DNA of 64,000 nucleotides from Cyanomargarita calcarea GSE-NOS-MK-12-04C (GCA_019359595.1 JAHHGZ010000006.1:1-64000); one strand, 5' to 3'. Positions 26,585-35,806 are shown, counted from the stretch's first letter. Numbers and translations are program-made. The notes: generated by a model from the letters alone, not told the origin.

Positions 26585-27352
26585 TTAAACACTCACCTTC
26601 GACTTAGACCAAACACCATTTTCATCTTCGTCATATTTTTGGTGAACTGCTTCCCAAGCAAGATGTTCAGCCTTAGTCTCGTCGTTTGTCTCTCTTAATA
26701 CAGTGTTATATTGCTCTATAAAAGTCCCTTGAGCTTCTTGAGATAAATGAGTCCGAATCTCAGGAGATAAATCTTCTGAATTGTTGCATTCTCCAGGGCA
26801 AGCACGAGCTAAGGTAGCTTCAATAGTATTAATCTCTTCACCACCAGCACTTTGTATTAGTAACTGAAATTCACCTGCGCGATCGCTGGGAACTTCAGCC
26901 ATTACTAAAAACTCACCGGCTTGCAAGCGGGTTTGATAAATTGCAGCTTTCTCTTCTGGCATTCCCAAAGTGGTGAGAACAGATACTAAACCAGCACCCG
27001 CACTACCAGCGATCGCTCCACTAGCAGCACCTAGCAGCAAGGCACCTATAGGCCCAGCAGCCACGATTGGGCCAACGAAAGGAATAAATAAAACTCCCAC
27101 ACCACTAAGCAAACTCAAGAAAGAACCAAACAAGGAACCAAAAATTGCCCCTGTTCTCAAACCTCCCAAAATCACATCTTTCTTACTAATAAAGCCAGCA
27201 ATTCTAGTTTCTGACTGAAAATTTCTACCCATGACCGAGATATGCTCCCGAGAAACACCCCGATCCAATAAACGACGAATTACATCATCAACTTGCTTTT
27301 GCTCTTTAAAAACCGCAGAGATAGTACGTTCCGCTTTATAATTTTCAGCCAC
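26585..27352 (-). CDS. General stress protein with C-terminal ChaB domain
   Basis: 255 residues. The N-terminal part (about 8-60, [33 protein letters not shown]) is the GSP17M/YflT-like domain. A glycine-rich hydrophobic region follows (about 75-145). The end ([21 protein letters not shown]) is a ChaB domain. The fusion of a stress-type domain and ChaB recurs in cyanobacteria, but no biochemical role is known. It faces Dps on the same strand. Confidence 0.82.
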   Translation of the reverse strand: MAENYKAERTISAVFKEQKQVDDVIRRLLDRGVSREHISVMGRNFQSETRIAGFISKKDVILGGLRTGAIFGSLFGSFLSLLSGVGVLFIPFVGPIVAAGPIGALLLGAASGAIAGSAGAGLVSVLTTLGMPEEKAAIYQTRLQAGEFLVMAEVPSDRAGEFQLLIQSAGGEEINTIEATLARACPGECNNSEDLSPEIRTHLSQEAQGTFIEQYNTVLRETNDETKAEHLAWEAVHQKYDEDENGVWSKSKVSV

Positions 27353-27655
27353 TTTAGCACCCCTTAAATCAAACTTTTTTTATCCGCAAGTAGGGGATTT
27401 AATACCCCGACTTATTCAGGTTCCTCATTTTGAATTGGGGTTCCAATCCCCATATATAAACCTGCTCCTTCTTCCTTCTTCCTTCTTCAAAGTAGGGAAC
27501 ATGGAATGGAAATTGAAAAGATTTCCCTATTCCCTATTCCCTATTTGCTAAACTGTTCCACATATAAGAATGCACATTCTCTAGGTCACTAACAAGTCAA
27601 CCTCACTCATTGTTAGAGGAAATTAGATTATGCAGTCTAAATGTTTTTTAGCTCA

Positions 27656-28195
27656 TTACACACCCACAGCGGTTTTGACTCCGACTGCGTTTTGATTGCC
27701 ATCTGACTGCAATCCTTGTCCTTCAATAAATGAGCGCAACATCCAGGCCATTTCTTCATGACCTTCCATCAGTCCCGTTAAGAAGTCAGCAGTTCCTTCA
27801 TCATGGAACTTTTCGCTACATTGGTCTATGTGTTCGCGTAAGTTGCGGATAACTTGCTCGTGGTCATCCACCAGTAGAGTGACCATTTCAGTGGCTGTGG
27901 GAACATTACCGGGCTGTTCTTTTAGAGAAGCAACCTTTAGAAATCCTTCCATCGTCCCAACTGGGTAACCACCCAAAGTCCGAACTCGTTCAGCTACAGA
28001 ATCAATGGTTTCGGTCAGCGCTTGGTAGTGTTCTTCCCAAAGCAAGTGCAGAGTCCGAAACTGAGGTCCGGTCACATCCCAGTGGAATTTCTTCGTTTTT
28101 ACTAACAACAGATAAGCATCTGCTAAATCTTGATTCAACAGGTTAATTACACCTTGACGTTGTTCTTCTGTTAAACCAATGTTTAGTTTGCGCAT
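27656..28195 (-). CDS. dps: Dps-family ferritin-like protein
   Basis: 179 residues. KKFHWDVTGPQFRTLHLLWEEHYQALTETIDSVAERVR contains the His38 and acidic residues that make the inter-subunit ferroxidase site of Dps. Twelve subunits form a shell that oxidises Fe(II) with peroxide and protects DNA. There is no lysine-rich DNA-binding N-terminal tail. Position among CsbD and ChaB genes agrees with a stress role. Promoter boxes are not obvious. Confidence 0.92.
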   Translation of the reverse strand: MRKLNIGLTEEQRQGVINLLNQDLADAYLLLVKTKKFHWDVTGPQFRTLHLLWEEHYQALTETIDSVAERVRTLGGYPVGTMEGFLKVASLKEQPGNVPTATEMVTLLVDDHEQVIRNLREHIDQCSEKFHDEGTADFLTGLMEGHEEMAWMLRSFIEGQGLQSDGNQNAVGVKTAVGV

Positions 28196-28297
28196 TGCTT
28201 GGAATCCTCAGCTAACTTCTTTATCTAAGTTCACAAATTTCAAAAAAACTAACATCAACCCAAGGAATGATTGTGAGAGTGAATGCTATCTTCTAAA

Positions 28298-28336
28298 CTA
28301 AAAACCCGGTTTTGTAAAGAAACCGGGTTGTTTTTA
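28298..28336 (-). terminator. AACCCGGTTT hairpin
   Basis: Ten-bp stem (AACCCGGTTT / AAACCGGGTT, 7-nt loop) with T's on both sides. It lies between the low-temperature-type gene and dps, and could end the former's transcript. It is also one of the dispersed CCGGGTT repeats. Confidence 0.55.
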
Positions 28337-28497
28337 TAAAGCAAGAATTTGGGAGCCAGAATACAGAATGAGTTTTGTGTGCCTGGGGATAAATAAACGG
28401 CATTTTTGCACCACAAAATCTTTTAGGTGGTCGGCAATAATCTTGGCTGTCTAAAACCAAGAGAGAAAAAGCATTCTGAATTCTGTCTTCTTTACTG

Positions 28498-28857
28498 CTA
28501 TTTATTACCGGTGACTTTTTTCAGAAAAGTATTGACTTCATCTTCAACTGAAGTTGCATCCTTAGAGTTCTCTGGACGCTTCATTTTATCAATATCAGCG
28601 TCTCCTTGAATTTCGTTCAATCCATCGCGCGATCGATCTTGAACTTCTTTGAGTGAAGGAGGTGCTGATTTTGCTATTTCGTCTGTTTGACGCTGAGTTT
28701 CAAGTAATTGGTCGGTAGCTTCAGTGACATCGCTTTTCGGGCTACCAATTGCAGCGGCTGGAAAAGCGCTACTCAGAAACAACAAAGCACAGGTAAAAGC
28801 AACAATTACAAAACGCACTGGACGCAACATAGATAAACTAAAATTAATCTTCATCAA
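28498..28857 (-). CDS. Exported small protein, low-temperature-induced-like
   Basis: 119 residues with a signal peptide (about 10-36, ends AFPAAAIG) and a hydrophilic mature part. The pattern QLLETQRQTDEIAKSAPPSLKEVQDRSRDGLNEIQGDADIDKM resembles cyanobacterial proteins annotated as low-temperature-induced. The function is unknown. The start may be residue 1 or 2 (MM). The gap upstream (28858-29588) shows nothing beyond short palindromes. Confidence 0.7.
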   Translation of the reverse strand: MMKINFSLSMLRPVRFVIVAFTCALLFLSSAFPAAAIGSPKSDVTEATDQLLETQRQTDEIAKSAPPSLKEVQDRSRDGLNEIQGDADIDKMKRPENSKDATSVEDEVNTFLKKVTGNK

Positions 28858-29588
28858 AAATCCTCCCAGGACTAAGCAATTCGGAAAGCACGCAGTGGTT
28901 TAAACCAATTGCGAGTGAGGGTGCAAACTATCTTGAATCTGAATGTATAGCACAGTAAGGGATTGCAGTCTGGACTAAAAATTTTCAAACCGCAGTCTCA
29001 GGTCAGCAATCTTAACTTAGAGATTTAGTCAACGCTTAAGAATAAAAAAAGCGCTTACATCTTTCACTCGTCAAAATTGCACTATGACATTGAGATTTTG
29101 CATTCAAGGTGCGCCTAAATCTTTTGTACTCCCCAAACCCTTACCTACGTATCGACCAAGAGACTGAAGTTATTTTTTTCTATACTCGCAACAGAATCAT
29201 TCTCTAGCTAGATTCAATTTATCCAATTTCGTTGGATTGTCATTTTGATAATTTTAATTTATGTCAAAATTTAGAAACCTGGTCTAGATACCAACGTCAT
29301 CGGAAGACGGTGTTTATAAAGAAAAAATAAAAATCTAGGATAGAGGTTCCGCCTATCCGTATAATTATCCTGGCATTTATTAGCGCCTATCCTACGATTA
29401 CAGGCACAAAGAGTTTTGCGATTGTTTTCTCTGCCCAATAATTTGTCATCTTACAATTCCATTCTTGAAACCCTATTCTATCCAGCTTCATCTTAAATTG
29501 GTACAAGTAGGCCTCATGAACTGCCTACACCAGAACCCATAATAAAAGTCTTGATTTTAAGTCATCGACTCAGGACAAATCCACTTAT

Positions 29589-30131
29589 CTAACTTAGTTG
29601 TTCTACACGCTGTCGAATAGCCATAAGATTGAGACGCAAATCATGAGAGAGACGACGCTCAATGATTGCTATTGGCATGATCATTTTAGGCAAAATCAGG
29701 ACTGTGTAGGAGAGAGTAGTCCCTCCATCTTGACCAATAGAGCAAGGCTGTAACTGCCAACTGCCAGAGAAGCCTTTAAAATCTCCTTCCACCATCTGGA
29801 AGTTAATTTCTTTGGGGAAGTATTCCTCTAAGTCTACAACTACACGGGCACAAAAATTAAAGGTTAGTAAACGCTGAGAACCTATTTGTTCGAGACGTAT
29901 ACCGCCATTTGGGTGTTTAAGACGCCGACTAAGAGCGAGATTGGGGATAAAATCGGCCAAGGCTTCATAGTCCGTCAATACTTTCCAGACTTTTTCTAAG
30001 GAGTAAGGAATTTGAACTTTAGCAGTTATTTGGCGCTGTCGCTCTGCTATTTTTTCAACTTCCACTTCCACTCTTTGCAACTCTGGGTTGCTTTCGTTGA
30101 ATTCCTCTTGGATGTTTTGTGGTTCAATCAC
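29589..30131 (-). CDS. SRPBCC (START-like) family protein
   Basis: 180 residues. AKVQIPYSLEKVWKVLTDYEALADFIPNLA is the N-terminal strand-helix signature of polyketide cyclase/START-like proteins that bind hydrophobic ligands in a deep cavity. Many cyanobacterial homologues exist without assigned ligands. It lies 18 bases after the GAF kinase stop on the same strand, so the two may be cotranscribed. Residues before about 30 are probably an unstructured lead. Confidence 0.85.
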   Translation of the reverse strand: MIEPQNIQEEFNESNPELQRVEVEVEKIAERQRQITAKVQIPYSLEKVWKVLTDYEALADFIPNLALSRRLKHPNGGIRLEQIGSQRLLTFNFCARVVVDLEEYFPKEINFQMVEGDFKGFSGSWQLQPCSIGQDGGTTLSYTVLILPKMIMPIAIIERRLSHDLRLNLMAIRQRVEQLS

Positions 30132-30149
30132 TTTTGTGAATATGCTCTA

Positions 30150-32180
30150 CTAATCTTTGGGAAATTGGGGCAAATTCAGGGTGAAGCAGATTTTGCTGAG
30201 TTCAGAATCCTCTGATATTGGAGAACTCTCAACAGCGATCGCCCCATTTAGATGTTCTACTAAAGACTTGACCAAAGCCAGTCCTAAGCCAGTACCTGGG
30301 GTCCATCGTCCTTTACCCCGAGTAAATTTGTCAAATATGTACGTGGCTTCCTCTTCTGAAATCCCGCGTCCAATATTCGTTACCCTGATGATAACTCGAT
30401 CGATTTGTTCAATCACTTGGTGATTTACTTGTAAATGAACCGTGGAATCACGTTCCGAGTATTTACAGGTATTTGTCAGCAACTCTTGCACAATTCGGTC
30501 AAAACTCTCAACTTCGGTTTCTAGTGTCAGCGATTGGCATAAATCCAAGCTAATACTTAATCCTTTTTCTGCCAGCTTTTTCTCAAAAGACGCTGCTAAA
30601 TCTTGAATTTTTGGATTTAAATCAATATTTTCAAATTGCGGACGTTCTTGATGAGTTTCTAGCCTTTGCAGGGTGAGCAAATCGTTAATTAAATTAATCT
30701 CCTTGCTACACTCTTGCTCCAAGATGTCCATATACCTAGTTTGGCGCTCCGGTGTTATCCCTATTTGGCGAAGATTGCGAATAGCCATCCGCATATTTGT
30801 CAAGGGGTAACGCAGGCGATCGCTCATATTGCTCATAAACTCATCTTTGAGTTCGTTGAGATCCTGTAGCTGCTTAACGTATTTCTTAGTTCTTTCGTAT
30901 AATTTTGCCTGTACTTCCAAACTGCGCTGCAGCTGTTCTGTACGCTCCTCAACTAAGGTCTGTACTTGCCGCAGTGTTTGTGTCTGAATTATGGCATTGC
31001 TGACTTGAGCGCAAACCAGTTCCACAAGACTAATTTCTGCTGGTTGCCACTGGCGAGAAGAAGCTTGCTGTAGCACAATAAATCCCAAGATTCTACCCTG
31101 ATTTTCTAGTGGTAATAACAATAGTGTAGGCAGTTTGGAGAGGTGAAATATTGGGGCTACTGTTAATGTTTCTGTATCATCTATATTCTCAATAATTACT
31201 GGTTTGCCAGGGTCTAAAAAGACACGCTGACACAAATTACAGTCTGATATCAAGAAGGAATTATCCTCTGTGTCTGGTTCATCAATGGAATATTTCGCTG
31301 TTTCCCTTGTCCATTCGCCAGCAATTAGAGCCCTAGCTTTAGGAGTTTGCTTTTTTGGGCGAACCCTAACGTCCCGTGGATCGGCGTATCGTAGCTTAAT
31401 CAGCATTCCTCTATCCGCTTGCAGAGCTTCCGCTGTCGATGCGATCGCCAACTGCAGCATTTGATTGATTTCCAGATTGCTGCGGCTGAGGATTGTCAAT
31501 TGCTCAATCAAGTTTTGGTGTTGGACACTTGCTTGCAAAGACTGCTGTTGCGATGCCAATAACTGGGCTTGTGCCAATAAAGAAAAAGCGATCGCGCAAG
31601 ACGACTCTACCGCTTTTAGCAGTTCCTTTTCTGTTTGACTCCACTCATACGGCTGGGATTTGATTAAACTGATCGTGCCATTATGCTTACCGCCAAATCG
31701 CGTCGGAATTGCCAAAACAGCTTTGATTGATATCGGCAAATTTTGACATCCGATCGCCAAACTATCTTCTATAGTGGAAATATCCCCAATAGTCAATGGC
31801 TCAGAAGCACATTGCACCACTGGTAAATCCATCTCTTCTATCGAAGTAATCTCAGTATCATGGAGCATCCCCAAGTAATCTTGGGCACGCCAGTTAGCAA
31901 TAATTGCCTCACCAGAATCTTCCCCATTGCTTGTAACTAAAGAGCAGCAGTCCACTTGGAATGCCAATCCTAATACTTGGGCAATAAGAAGCAGCATTTT
32001 TTCGGTCGCCGAGCTACTGGCGATGATTTGATTGATTTTTTGTGCTAACTGGTGGGCTGGTTCTTCCTGGTGCTGCATCAGCTTAACCGGGTATTGTTCT
32101 AATCGTTCTAGTTCATCTGGACACTGTGGCGGTGACACAGGTTTGTTCATTGCTGGCAAGCTCTTCGATAATAACCCCAT
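30150..32180 (-). CDS. GAF-domain sensor histidine kinase
   Basis: About 676 residues from ATG 32180. Two GAF-like domains (roughly 50-200 and 230-400, including VLQQASSRQWQPAEISLVELV) are followed by a helical stretch, an H box that reads EFMSNMSDRLRYPLTNMRMAI, and a HATPase with LLTNTCKYSERD, NIGRGI and GTGLGLAL. The H box has SDRLRYPL where SHELRTPL is usual, so the normally phosphorylated His is replaced by Asp. Kinase activity is therefore uncertain; the ATPase motifs remain intact. An in-frame TTG at 32195 is directly on the AGGAGG, which favours the ATG. Confidence 0.88.
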   Translation of the reverse strand: MGLLSKSLPAMNKPVSPPQCPDELERLEQYPVKLMQHQEEPAHQLAQKINQIIASSSATEKMLLLIAQVLGLAFQVDCCSLVTSNGEDSGEAIIANWRAQDYLGMLHDTEITSIEEMDLPVVQCASEPLTIGDISTIEDSLAIGCQNLPISIKAVLAIPTRFGGKHNGTISLIKSQPYEWSQTEKELLKAVESSCAIAFSLLAQAQLLASQQQSLQASVQHQNLIEQLTILSRSNLEINQMLQLAIASTAEALQADRGMLIKLRYADPRDVRVRPKKQTPKARALIAGEWTRETAKYSIDEPDTEDNSFLISDCNLCQRVFLDPGKPVIIENIDDTETLTVAPIFHLSKLPTLLLLPLENQGRILGFIVLQQASSRQWQPAEISLVELVCAQVSNAIIQTQTLRQVQTLVEERTEQLQRSLEVQAKLYERTKKYVKQLQDLNELKDEFMSNMSDRLRYPLTNMRMAIRNLRQIGITPERQTRYMDILEQECSKEINLINDLLTLQRLETHQERPQFENIDLNPKIQDLAASFEKKLAEKGLSISLDLCQSLTLETEVESFDRIVQELLTNTCKYSERDSTVHLQVNHQVIEQIDRVIIRVTNIGRGISEEEATYIFDKFTRGKGRWTPGTGLGLALVKSLVEHLNGAIAVESSPISEDSELSKICFTLNLPQFPKD

Positions 32181-32937
32181 ATTCTTAATACCCAACCTCC
32201 TGGCATTTCTTTCACCCTTCTTGATGCACCTTCATGAACACTAAATCTTTTATAAATACAATACTCACCTGTTATAGCCTCTCTCTATTTCAGATGACAA
32301 AATTACTGGTATGTTAAACCAACCTTTACCTAACAAAAAAATACTTAGATATACTAAAACATTAAACCCAGATCGTTTCTGGCTTTGGGGGTTGAGTTAA
32401 TTTACTAACTTTGACCTAGGATATCCTGTCTTCAACTATACATAAACCGTATTTTCTCTATAATTCAAGCCAAGGCTTCGCAAATCGCTTCCGGGTTACC
32501 ACTGAGCCAGCGCCATAAAATCGTAACAAATTTTTCACAAACTTTATCCCGAGCAAGCTACGTTTGTGCTGGATGGGGCTAAAAATAATATAAAGGCAGA
32601 AAAGCGTCACAAGAGTTTTCACGGGTATTTGAGGGTATAGCAAAAATTTGCGTTGGGTGTTATTGCTTAACTCAAGAAAATTAATCACCATTTACTTCTT
32701 AGGCTGACAGCTAATATCTGTCAAGTGCAGTCAAACCCCTTATATGTCACAGAAGCGAAATAATAAGCCAATTCTTTGAATGTGAGCGTTGCTGAATTTT
32801 AATAAAAATTAGCCATTATGCATAGTAACTGACCCGAATTAGGCATTTATCAATTCTCAACCAGGCTTCTTTGCCAGTTCGAGGCTACCTAAATTTAATT
32901 AGGCATCTATTAGATTTATTGACAGTAAGCATATAAA
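32181..32937. other. Gene-free stretch
   Basis: I see no convincing gene here. Two AATTAGGCAT(T/C)TAT copies lie near 32835 and 32897. A 77-residue leftward frame at 32458-32691 lacks a ribosome-binding site and family character. Confidence 0.4.
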
Positions 32938-32986
32938 AAAACAATGTAGCCCAGTTACCACTAGGGATGAGCAACTGGGCTGCATT
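32938..32986 (-). terminator. Rho-independent terminator
   Basis: GTAGCCCAGTT (32946-32956) pairs with AACTGGGCTGC (32973-32983). Read leftward the stem ends in a run of seven T's. It closes the ribbon-helix-helix gene 33003-33338. Confidence 0.85.
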
Positions 32987-33002
32987 CAACCTTTATACAA
33001 GT

Positions 33003-33338
33003 TTAAGAGGCTAAACTCTCGACACATAGAGGAACCATATCGCCATTTCTTGTAAGTCCTAACAACATCGGTTGCTGGGGTTGAATTAATTCACCTGTGA
33101 GGACACAACGCTCCTCTTGCTGGGCTGTGGCAGGTATGCTAGCTCGAATATCCGATCGCGAAAATCGCGGTTTCCACTCACCTGATTTTTGCTGCACATA
33201 GTTCCAGAGGATATCTCGAATCAGCGCCTGATATCCCTGATTGCCCGATAGTTCTTTGAGTTTATCTTTGAGTTCCTTTTCCAAACGGATGCTGGTAACT
33301 TCCATGTCGGTGGTTGAGGTTCGAGCGATTGTATGCAT
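33003..33338 (-). CDS. Ribbon-helix-helix-like small protein
   Basis: 111 residues. EVTSIRLEKELKDKLKELSGNQGYQALIRDILWNYV (about 13-48) fits the strand-helix-helix of CopG-like DNA-binding proteins. The second half (RCVLTGELIQPQQPMLLGLTRNGDMVPLCVESL) is conserved-looking but unassigned. AAGGAG lies eight bases before ATG 33338. It is divergent from the 33410 candidate and from the HNH gene, so it may regulate that unit or itself; this is inferred. Confidence 0.75.
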   Translation of the reverse strand: MHTIARTSTTDMEVTSIRLEKELKDKLKELSGNQGYQALIRDILWNYVQQKSGEWKPRFSRSDIRASIPATAQQEERCVLTGELIQPQQPMLLGLTRNGDMVPLCVESLAS

Positions 33339-33409
33339 CTTTTTTTCTCCTTATAGGTATAGACAGGATAGTAATACAAGTGTAGTATGTTTAAAGAAAT
33401 GTTCAATAG

Positions 33410-33673
33410 GTGAAATTTTCTGTGAAATCCATTCATCCCAACTCCACTTCCTTGCGTGCGACCAACTGCCAATCCAGTTGGGAATCAGCCGTTGCGGGAG
33501 TGGAGTATTTGTTTATGGGATTAAATGGTCAGACCAGCCAAAAACAGCGGCAAATCACAGACGGTAATCAAAATTATGGATATACCCGAATTAGTCTGCT
33601 TTCTTCAGCAGCTAAACTAGACCAAATCAAAAGAAGCGGAAGGTACAGGCAAAGAAACACTGTACCCATATAG
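33410..33673 (+). CDS. Candidate small protein before HNH gene
   Basis: 87 residues from GTG 33410. It has a balanced composition (LRATNCQSSWESAVAGVEYL, QITDGNQNYGYTRISLLSSA) and a basic end. A strong terminator begins 30 bases after its stop, which supports a transcript here. The ribosome-binding site is weak, and I recognise no family. An RNA rather than a protein product is possible: the DNA also holds ACTCCACT / AGTGGAGT and CCAACTG / CAGTTGG pairs between 33440 and 33507. Confidence 0.4.
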   Translation: MKFSVKSIHPNSTSLRATNCQSSWESAVAGVEYLFMGLNGQTSQKQRQITDGNQNYGYTRISLLSSAAKLDQIKRSGRYRQRNTVPI

Positions 33674-33703
33674 GACAAGAAGACTTTAAAGGTCAATTTT
33701 CCA

Positions 33704-33741
33704 CCCCCGCTTCACTCAAAAGAAGAAGCGGGGGTTTTTTT
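33704..33741 (+). terminator. Strong Rho-independent terminator just before HNH gene
   Basis: CCCCCGCTTC / GAAGCGGGGG (33704-33713, 33725-33734) followed by seven T's. The GAGGAG and GTG start of the HNH gene come within 16 bases, so there is no room for a separate promoter. Confidence 0.9.
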
Positions 33742-33756
33742 ACGAGGAGTCAAGCC

Positions 33757-34269
33757 GTGACGAGCGTAATGCAGGTGTTAGAGCAATCCGTGGTGGTATT
33801 TTCTCAAAATTACTTACCACTGTGTCGAATCAATATCAAGCGGGCGATCGTGCTGTTAGTAACAGACAAGGCTGAAGCGCTAAATTTCGCCACAGAAAGC
33901 TTTTGGCAAGTCCATTCACCCAGCTTGGTACTTGATGTACCCAGACACATTCGCTTGAAAATAGCTTCTAGCGAACGGAGGTGGAAAGTTCCGCCGGTGA
34001 ATCGTCGAGAAGTTTTACGACGCGACCATCACAGTTGCCAATATTGCGGTAATAACAAACATCTGACGTTAGACCATGTGATTCCGCGTTCTAAAGGCGG
34101 TCAACACACTTGGGATAACGTAGTTACAGCTTGTTCTAGGTGTAACTCCAAAAAAAGCGACCGCACCCTCCAAGAGGCTGGTATGCATCTGCGTACCAAA
34201 CCAAAAGCACCAGTGCATCCGACTATTGCTTTTGCAGAACAGTTCTGGATGCAAGCAAACCTGGAATAA
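33757..34269 (+). CDS. HNH endonuclease
   Basis: 170 residues from GTG 33757, which has GAGGAG nine bases upstream; ATG 33769 is the alternative. The HNH core lies at about 90-130: CQYCG, LDHVIPRSKGG with the catalytic His, WDNVVTACSRCNSKKSD with the Asn and second zinc CxxC. The N-terminal 85 residues (LVTDKAEALNFATESFWQVHSPSLVLDVPRHIRL) recur in cyanobacterial HNH proteins. It is a nuclease of unknown target. It could be a homing-type or housekeeping enzyme. Confidence 0.92.
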   Translation: MTSVMQVLEQSVVVFSQNYLPLCRINIKRAIVLLVTDKAEALNFATESFWQVHSPSLVLDVPRHIRLKIASSERRWKVPPVNRREVLRRDHHSCQYCGNNKHLTLDHVIPRSKGGQHTWDNVVTACSRCNSKKSDRTLQEAGMHLRTKPKAPVHPTIAFAEQFWMQANLE

Positions 34270-34285
34270 CAGGAGAGCATAAGGA

Positions 34286-34699
34286 ATGCTGAAATTAACT
34301 TACACTGAAACTGATTTTTGCCTAGAGCATTTAACTCAATCTTTGGAAGAATGGGTACAAGGGCGAGTGATTTTGGCACTGCGAGTTGCTCAAACTCTCT
34401 GCATTGAACCCAGCACCGCAACATTTTTGCTTCCTGTCAATTTGCCAGGAGTCGAAGCCCTAAAAGCTCGGGTAAAACAACATGACAGCGAAATCATTGC
34501 TTTGTGCCCTTGCGATGTTGATTACTTGGAAGTAACTCTTAAGGGTTCTTGGTTATCCTCTGGTTGTGAAGATGCGGTTGGCGTGTTTGTGACTGCAATT
34601 AGCGATTTGTCCAATGGCGATCGCTTGGCTTCATCCACAGAATTTTTCCTGCACAAACTTTGGCAAGAAGCCCAAGCCTGTGCATCTGTACAAAGTTAG
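34286..34699 (+). CDS. Conserved-looking protein after HNH gene
   Basis: 137 residues with AGGAGAGCATAAGGA ahead of ATG 34286, 16 bases after the HNH stop, so the two are probably one operon. It is a soluble protein with no signal peptide or membrane segment and Cys residues at LCIEPS, LCPCDV and GCED. I recognise no family, though the sequence has a normal coding character. The stop lies inside the first TTAGGAG repeat unit. Confidence 0.7.
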   Translation: MLKLTYTETDFCLEHLTQSLEEWVQGRVILALRVAQTLCIEPSTATFLLPVNLPGVEALKARVKQHDSEIIALCPCDVDYLEVTLKGSWLSSGCEDAVGVFVTAISDLSNGDRLASSTEFFLHKLWQEAQACASVQS

Positions 34700-34760
34700 G
34701 AGTTAGGAGTTAGGAGTGATGAGTTGTGAGTTAAAAGTTAGGAGTTAGGAACGATCCCAT
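34697..34760. repeat. TTAGGAG short tandem repeats
   Basis: Several TTAGGAG / GTTAGGAG heptamers run from the 34286 gene stop onward. Reverse-orientation units (CTTCCTAACTCCTAAC) follow at 34773-34817. The two sets could pair as a hairpin. Confidence 0.7.
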
Positions 34761-34810
34761 AAAAATACAATTCCGTGCTTCTTAACTCCTAATTCCGCTC
34801 TTCCTAACTC

Positions 34811-35026
34811 CTAACTTCCAAGCATTTTTCCCTGATATTTTGCAGGAGCAGAAAAACTGAGAGTCTCTACTTTCGCTGGTGGCGGCGATTGGGTGTTGCT
34901 CTCTGTTTTTAAGCGATCTCCTTGTAATTTTGCCGCTTGTGGTTCGCTATGGGGCACATTAGCTCTCAATTGCAGAAAGGTTCTAAGGGCAATACTACAA
35001 GCAACTACAGAGGAGGCAATCGCCAC
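34811..35026 (-). CDS. Hypothetical small membrane-anchored protein
   Basis: 71 residues from a GTG start. The N-terminus is a moderately hydrophobic helix (IASSVVACSIALRTFLQL) and the rest is polar and Pro-rich (NTQSPPPAKVETLSFSAPA). No family is recognised and no clear ribosome-binding site is seen, so it may not be expressed. Confidence 0.35.
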   Translation of the reverse strand: MAIASSVVACSIALRTFLQLRANVPHSEPQAAKLQGDRLKTESNTQSPPPAKVETLSFSAPAKYQGKMLGS

Positions 35027-35179
35027 AACGCCAAATGTCTAGCTCCATAGATGGTGGTTGTTTGTCAAGTCTATTTTCCCAACGCTCAACCAATCATAAG
35101 CTTTCATAAAGCTTATTTACTTCAAACCTCTTTAGATAGAACTCTTTGCAAGAATCTCAAAAAATTTTCCCAAAACCCC

Positions 35180-35209
35180 TTGACATTTTTTGTAGTTTTT
35201 ATGTAGTAT
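35180..35209 (+). promoter_or_regulatory. Possible promoter for the 35247 gene
   Basis: TTGACA at 35180-35185 and TAGTAT at 35204-35209, 18 bases apart. AAAGGAG and ATG 35247 follow. The transcript could continue into the tRNA array. Confidence 0.4.
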
Positions 35210-35246
35210 GTATGTAATGAAGACAAGCTTCTAAAGGAGAAAAGCC

Positions 35247-35444
35247 ATGATGTACACACAAGTAGTACAGAGGTGCTGGAATAAACCAGAATCTCCAATG
35301 AATCAAAAAGCTCCTTCTGATTCCAGACCATCTGAATTAGAGGCAAACAACGAAAAAAGTTTGAAGTTTGCCCGAGGAAAAACGACTGAATATATCCGCA
35401 ATGCACGACAGGTTCATTTCCAAGAGCGTCGGATGTTTTTTTAA
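35247..35444 (+). CDS. Small protein upstream of tRNA array
   Basis: 65 residues; AAAGGAG eight bases before ATG 35247 is a good ribosome-binding site. It is basic and polar (KFARGKTTEYIRNARQVHFQERRMFF) with no recognised family. It lies 150 bases before the first tRNA on the same strand, with a promoter-like sequence upstream, so it could be the head of the tRNA transcript. The function is unknown. Confidence 0.5.
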   Translation: MMYTQVVQRCWNKPESPMNQKAPSDSRPSELEANNEKSLKFARGKTTEYIRNARQVHFQERRMFF

Positions 35445-35595
35445 TGTTTGAAATATTTTCTAATAGTTGAAAGTCCACTTTTCTGAACCTTGAAAACTGA
35501 ATAAGACTAATTTAGGAAAGGCAAAATCACCACGAATGTTAAATTTCTGTGCCTGATTGTTTCCTCAAACTTTTAGGCATAGTTACTAAAAAAAT

Positions 35596-35668
35596 GGGGG
35601 TGTAGCTCAATAGCCAGAGCGCTCCGTTGTCTGCGGAGATGTTGCGGGTTGAAGTCCCGTCACCCTCG
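35596..35668 (+). tRNA. tRNA-Asp (GTC), swapped 19/56 pair
   Basis: Cloverleaf: acceptor GGGGGTG/CACCCTC, D stem GCTC/GAGC, anticodon stem CTCCG/CGGAG with loop TTGTCTG (GTC), T stem GCGGG/CCCGT. The D loop is AATAGCCA and the T loop TTGAAGT: the universal G19-C56 pair is replaced by C19-G56. Position 37 is T, where a purine is usual. Confidence 0.8.
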
Positions 35669-35672
35669 TTGT

Positions 35673-35745
35673 GGGAGTATAGCTCAGTTGATAGAGCAAC
35701 GCCCTTTTAAGGCGATGGTCGCAGGTTTGAACCCTGCTGCTCCCA
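35673..35745 (+). tRNA. tRNA-Lys (TTT), A19-T56 pair
   Basis: Acceptor GGGAGTA/TGCTCCC, D stem GCTC/GAGC, anticodon loop CTTTTAA (TTT), T stem GCAGG/CCTGC. The D loop has G18-A19 and the T loop reads TTTGAAC, so G19-C56 is replaced by the complementary A19-U56. It begins 4 bases after the tRNA-Asp. Confidence 0.85.
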
Positions 35746-35806
35746 CTAGATATGGCGCTATAGAATAAATGGTTAATTCTTCTGTCTTTCAAGCAGAAAA
35801 ATACGG

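Noticed and set aside
32458-32691. 77-residue leftward frame
   Set aside because: No ribosome-binding site and no coding character; kept as gene-free stretch.
35247-35800. CRISPR array suspected from repeated short motifs
   Set aside because: No regularly spaced identical repeats of 25-40 bases are present here or elsewhere in the window.
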